DNA of 64,000 nt. It comes from Cercis canadensis. Taxonomy: Eukaryota > Streptophyta > Magnoliopsida > Fabales > Fabaceae. The notes beneath the pieces are model-generated. The model made no database searches. It was not told the DNA's origin and saw nothing but the letters and a program-made list of their open reading frames with translations. The stretch is from assembly GCA_003255065.1 (NCBI GenBank), contig QAOA01000840.1, forward strand, positions 365,442-429,441, written 5' to 3'. Position numbers and translations under genes: made by a program. Every line of letters starts with the position of its first letter. The first letter of the stretch is position 1. Positions 58,776 through 64,000 of this stretch are shown in pieces.

Positions 58776-59480
58776 TGTGTTTGGATGAGGTATTTGTAGA
58801 GTGTAATATATTTTTTGAGTGTATTTAAAATGCTAATGTTTATGTAATTTTTTAAGGTATTTTTAAAATTCTAATGTATTTTTCTAATGACTTTTAAAGT
58901 CTCAATATAATGTATTTTAAATTCACTCAAAATAAAATGAATTTCAAATTCACTTTCTAAGTCTCTCTCTCCTTTTCCCCCAGCTCCCCTTAACCTCTCC
59001 TCTCCCTCTTGTTGACGATCCTAGCACTCCTCCAACCGGTGCCGTCGCCCACCAGGACCGCCGTCATCGATCACCAGCATCATTAATCACGCAAACAACT
59101 CTTCCTTCCTATTTCTCTTTTCACCAAACACACAAAAGTTGTGAAGTTTTCTATGGAGCTTGAAGCTCAACTCATTTTGGAATGGAACTAAGCCTTTGTC
59201 AACTATTGGCAACTCAAGAAGCAAATAAAGAGAATCAAGCAAGCAAGAGTTCTCAAATAAGAAAATCAAGTTTGTTGCATGTTTTAACAATGACAACGGG
59301 TTGACTTACTTGATGTGAGCAAGTTGACTCAATGTGTTTTTTATTTTGAGCTAAATTCATCTTTTTATAATAAAATAGATACAAATAAAATATTTTATAA
59401 ATTAAGTATTTGAAATACTACATTTCAATTACATGTATTTTAAATTCTAATAAATTTTAAAAATACTCCATCCAAACACA
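58776..59480. mobile_element. Non-autonomous TIR element, about 700 bp
   Basis: The left end TGTGTTTGGATGAGGTATTT and the right end on the minus strand, TGTGTTTGGATGGAGTATTT, match at 18 of 20 positions. Subterminal parts share TTTTAAATTC/GAATTTAAAA words. A CT-rich, less AT-rich insert of about 330 bp lies in the middle. I could not find a convincing target duplication, so the superfamily is open (hAT-like by TIR style). Confidence 0.6.
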
Positions 59481-60585
59481 ATTTAACTCTTATTCATATG
59501 GGAAAGGTGCCTCGAGAGATACGTTAACTATTGGCTATTGGATTAATCAAGGCAATACATATGAGCACCACTTAGTTTCTTTTTTTTTGTTCAGAGGTAG
59601 AAGGAGGGAGAGTTATTTTTTGCTCTTAGGGAAGGAGAAGCCACTAGAAAGGTTTCTAAGGTCACCCAAGCCTTAAAGGCATAGTATGTGGCCCGTTCTA
59701 AGATAGTCTAGAGAGGAAGATGACTTGGTTTTGGATGATTTTGACATTTCTGCGTACTGATTAGTCTCTCTCAAATTCTCAATCAATCCGCATCTTGATT
59801 CTTTGACATGTTATTAATCTTTCTTTTTGGAAACACAAACGTAAACCATATTTTGCTGTAAGGGTTAGATTTGCTTTTTTATGCTCGAAGCTGAAGGTTT
59901 GGATATACTTGTTAGGATCTGGTAAATGAATACATATATGATGATATTAATGTGGTAGTTGCTAAGTTACTCTTTCTAAAAGTGGGATAAAACTTCCTTT
60001 TCTTTTAATCAAGGGTGTTTTGGTGAGACTCACCACTTTAATCTAATGTTATTGTGAAAATATCAAAAATTAAATAATATATCAAAATAATTAATTTNCT
60101 CTTAGGGAAGGAGAAGCCACTAGAAAGGTTTCTAAGGTCACCCAAGCCTTAAAGGCATAGTATGTGGCCCGTTCTAAGATATTCTAGAGAGGAAGATGAC
60201 TTGGTTTTGGATGATATTCAAATTCTTTCAACAATTTAACAAAAAATAATAAAAACCCAGGAAATCAAAACATTGTGGGTTTGACCTAGATTGAAGTTGG
60301 TGACCAAGTTCACAAATTTGTTGTCAATGATATTTCACACCCTAATTCTTGTGAGATTTATGACAAATTAAAGAAAATAGTCAATCGGGTAGCATTGCTT
60401 GGGTATTCAGAAGAGGCAACTATTGGCAGAAATCCTGAATTTCTTACCGAACTGAGTTTGGGAACTTCAAATTTCTTATCATAGCAGGAAGTTGGCAAAA
60501 ACACTTGAAGGTTTACACTTATGAATTATGATATTCTAATGTTAATTAATCACACACTAATTAAGCTCGCACTATTATATATTGG
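59481..60585. other. Intergenic with a 117-bp direct duplication beside an N
   Basis: 59,623-59,739 and 60,099-60,215 are almost identical. The second copy starts directly after the single N at 60,098. No gene is recognised. Confidence 0.5.
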
Positions 60586-60786
60586 AGGTTCTTTAGATAT
60601 TTTGTTGTTGTATGTTATACTACATAAGAATAGCCAATGTATGAATGACATGTGTATAAATTAACTATTTTTAAGTTTGTTTGAGAAAATAAGATAAATT
60701 AATTTTATATCAAATAAAATATAAAAATTACGTATATTTGTAATGTCAGTGTAATATGACATACACATATAATATTATAAAATCCC
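60586..60786 (-). repeat. Dispersed AT-rich repeat, copy 2 (inverted)
   Basis: Reverse-complement relative of 52,311-52,513 and 62,971-63,175. Its left part (60,668-60,803) is repeated as 60,805-60,939 across the N at 60,804, which looks like an assembly join. Confidence 0.6.
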
Positions 60787-60939
60787 CGTTATATATATTA
60801 ACANTTTTTAAATTTATTTAAAAAATAAAATAAATTAATTTTATATCAAATAAAATATAAAAATTACGTATATTTGTAATATCAGTGTAATATGACATAC
60901 ACATATAATATTATAAAATCCCCGTTATATATATTAACA

Positions 60940-62970
60940 TAGTACACAACTTAATTGTGTCAACTATTTTAGTATGCAATAATATGAGCCTAAACAGATA
61001 GTGTCAGCTATTGTGCTTGCAGCATTACTCTTTCTTGACAACAGATAGTGTATGTTCAATCTAACTTATGGGTTAAAGATCCATCAAGACACCTTTTTGT
61101 CATTTTGGGCATATGTGCTTTGAGTTATCTACACGCAATTTGAATAGCAATAATTGGCAATTTGGTGCACATAATTCAAAAGTGGGAATTTGGCAACATG
61201 GATTCTCAGGAGCCATTGATGGGTACCAAAACTTTTTGTCATTTTGGTCTTTATATTAATTATTTTCTTCTCTCCAATTCGTGACTAGCTTGTTGCAATG
61301 CAGTGTACTGTACGTGATAAACATAAGCATCATTTGTTTTTATCCAACATGCCGGCTTGGCTTCTTGTCCTATATACTCACACTAGCACTAATGTCTTTG
61401 TCTCATGCTATAAGTAAATGTAAAATTATAATAATTTAATTTAATTAGGGTATTTGCATATTGAATTGTTCCTTCACGTGAATCAAAGAGCAGATGTGAT
61501 GGGGCGGAAAGACAAAGCCATTTCTCACGCTTCATTTTTTGGCTTAATGTACCATTCACTTTTGTCATTGGAGAACTTGGAGTCAAAGGTTCATGTTAGG
61601 TCGGAAATTAACATAATAGAAGGTCACGATAATGAACTTAACTTTAAGGCAGTTCTTAGGAAATATAAAGTCAAGGAGAAAGTGAAAGAAAATAGCAAAG
61701 TTTAAAAGAAGAAGCAACTAGTTAGGTAGAGTGGAATTGATTTCAAAACTCTAGTTATTTGATAATATCAAAATAAAGAAAAAAAAAAAGGAAAATGAAT
61801 TCTAATTTATAATTTATTTGATATATCAAATATCTTGAAGTTATATTTGTAATTACTTTGATAGCAATGAAAGTGAGACATTTAAATAAACAGCTAAAAT
61901 TTCATATTTTTTAATAAATTATAGTTAAAATATAAGTATTCTTAAAACTAGTTAAACATTTTAATGTAAGTTATTTTTATATTTTAAGATATATTTTTTA
62001 TGTAAAATCATGAGAGACATAAAATGCATGGTTATAATTAATTAAAAATAAAATGTCTAATCCAATTACTTTTATTACTTTGTAGTGTAAGTTTACCATA
62101 AAAATATCTTATAACAATTAAATCACCATCAATAAATTTTTCATAGAGTGGTTACCACAACGAAAAATATAATTAGCCATTTGTGTAAAATCTTAGACTC
62201 CATCCCCTACATACTAAATAATGGGTAATTTTATCCTACTTCTCCTACACATCCCACTTTTTTGCATTATTTTTGTTCTAAACTGTACTAAGCATAATTG
62301 ACATAATTTAAATTTTATTAGATTTATTTTTTAGTATAGCCTAAATATTAATTTAATAAAATTTAAATTATATCAATTATACTAATATGACATAATTTAG
62401 AACCAAAGTAGTGTAAAAACTCATGAAATATGATTTTATGTCAAATCTAAGAGTGTAGCATAGAACTGTCAACTTAATATCTTGAATTGATTTTCAAAAA
62501 CATGGCTTGCCAAATAAATAAATAAATAATATAATTACACCCTTACTCTTATAAAAAGGTAAAACTTTTGTTATTAATATGGACAAAATGGTTCAATTGC
62601 CTTTTTGTGATTCTTTTATTGCATTTTCTCTCCATTCATTGAGAGAAGACAATTTTTGTTAGGCCTCATATGTACTTTTGTGCAAATTTTCTTTTCTCGC
62701 ATTTTCTCTCTTACAACTAAATAATAAAAAATAACTTTTCACCTCCAATTGTTTCCCTTATTTTGTTTCCCCTACTTTTCCTCAAGCCAAACATAAGGTA
62801 AATTTTGGAAAAAAAAATCCTTGAATGGGATAATATATTTCATAGCTTTTTATATATGTCATAAAGGAAAATAGTGAATCGAAAAAAAAGAAAAAGAAAT
62901 GATGTTTGAATCGAGCAGTATAGAAACTTCAAGCTATACAAAAAAAATAAAAATAAATAAATAATGAAAA
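60940..62970. other. AT-rich intergenic region, no supported gene
   Basis: One open frame (61,454-61,705, +, 83 codons) has no recognisable domain and a Lys-rich end. No codon-bias or family evidence supports it. The rest is AT-rich. Confidence 0.35.
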
Positions 62971-63175
62971 TTCTATAATCTTACATGAGTATGTCATACT
63001 ACATTAACGTGACAAATATATATAATTTTTATATTTTATTGGATATAAAATATAATTTATTTTATTTTTAAACAAATTTAAAAACAGTTAACTTATATAC
63101 ATGTCATTCATATATTAGCTATTTTTATGTAGTATGACATACTACATAAATATCAAAAGTATCCAAGAAACCTCA
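62971..63175 (+). repeat. Dispersed AT-rich repeat, copy 3
   Basis: Close relative of 52,311-52,513, about 205 bp, same orientation. Shares GAGTATGTCATACTAC and TGACATACTACATAAATAT. Confidence 0.65.
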
Positions 63176-64000
63176 AATAAATAAATGCATCTAATTAAGT
63201 TAAGATATTCTCATTTTTATTTTTTTTTTGGTTTATACTTAGGTATCCCCACACCCTTTAGATATGAGACTAATCCTTGTTTCGGATGAGAATAGTAACT
63301 GGTAAATCCTCTCAATAAGTGTGACTCTAAATATTCAAACTCAAAACTTTTGACCTAAAACACCTTGGAGCAAGCTAAGTTTAACATGCTTCTACTGAGT
63401 CAATGCTTTATTGGTAGATATCATATCTAATAGAAGATATATATTTACGACTAAACATTAACACAACTCAAATAAGAAATTCCGATTGTTTTCCAAGTTG
63501 TAAAGTGGACCTTTCTTTGTACCCAAAAAAAGTGAACCTTTCAAAAGTGACCAAATTAGTTAGACAATTATAAAAGTGAAGGTTACAGTGACCTTTGCAT
63601 GCCTCTGAGGCTCTAAGGCTGACATAACTAACATGGTACGCGACCCACTCAAACTAACTACTTTACAAGTTATATTATACAATAAAATACGATGAAGGAA
63701 GTTTGTTATGCACATGGGTCGGAGGGGACCCTCCCAATCATATCAGAACAATGGGAAATCTTTAAAATTATTAAATGTTTTTTACTTCAAATAATTGAAA
63801 CTTACATTAGGAAAAATCTATCTTCTTATAATCATAATATGCATTGTCACTAAAATTTGAACTTAGATTTTTTATAATATTTTCTTACATTCTTAAAGAA
63901 ATATTCTAATGATCAAGTATTTGATATTCTATTATAAAAATAATATAATAAAATTTTATTAGAAACGTAATGAAATTTTTAAATAACGATAAAAAAAAAA
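63176..64000. other. AT-rich right edge, no gene seen
   Basis: No coding content or repeat termini are recognised. Confidence 0.35.

Noticed and set aside
61454-61705. 83-codon open frame on the plus strand
   Set aside because: No domain, no recognised family, no splice or promoter support. Possibly a chance frame or an old repeat piece.
1-64000. tRNA, rRNA, CRISPR or organellar insert
   Set aside because: No cloverleaf-like A/B boxes with matching arms, rRNA text, spaced identical repeats or plastid/mitochondrial genes were noticed on reading both strands.

Overview
This is a plant nuclear sequence, most likely from a rosid eudicot. It is AT-rich, has short GT-AG introns, and holds plant-only gene families (CYP81, RHD3, CXIP4) between many transposon fossils. 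The CYP81E-like P450 resembles legume isoflavone hydroxylases, but the family is wider than legumes, so a legume origin is only possible. No prokaryotic, organellar or CRISPR features are seen.

Layout. 1-10,900 is a repeat graveyard. It holds a CACTA terminus (1130-1503), a broken U-box/ARM gene fragment (2343-2677), and a Copia-like solo LTR (2917-7514). That LTR is split by a TIR element (3207-6693) carrying a dead acyl-CoA-binding-protein gene. A second TIR element lies at 8317-8946. 10,901-13,774 (+) is an intact two-exon CYP81-type P450 with a MITE in its intron. 14,784-24,423 (-) is a dead, intron-bearing copy of the TFIID subunit TAF4b, with a young Ty3/Gypsy chromovirus (15,557-19,963) sitting a few bases inside one intron. 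26,750-27,718 (-) is CXIP4, intact and single-exon. A 0.39-kb hairpin repeat lies at 28,271-28,656. 29,722-32,429 (-) is an intact AE7/MIP18-type CIA factor whose first intron has every hallmark of a U12 AT-AC intron. 33,627-45,385 (-) is an intact 22-exon RHD3/SEY1 GTPase. Directly upstream of it is a nested block (45,617-50,862): a hAT-like TIR element holding a broken coding fragment and, inside that, a Copia fossil. 53,904-58,172 (+) is an intact nine-exon Elongator subunit ELP5. The right flank (58.2-64 kb) is AT-rich repeats with no convincing gene.

The five live genes (P450, CXIP4, AE7, RHD3, ELP5) are unrelated housekeeping or specialised-metabolism genes, and no cluster logic is seen. 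The most notable points are the U12-type intron in AE7, the decayed TAF4b copy hosting a young Gypsy insertion next to a splice donor, two gene-fragment-bearing TIR elements, and the nested TE block about 230 bp from the RHD3 start codon. Several single-N positions are flanked by direct duplications and look like unmerged contig ends. I did not find a convincing novel multi-gene system.
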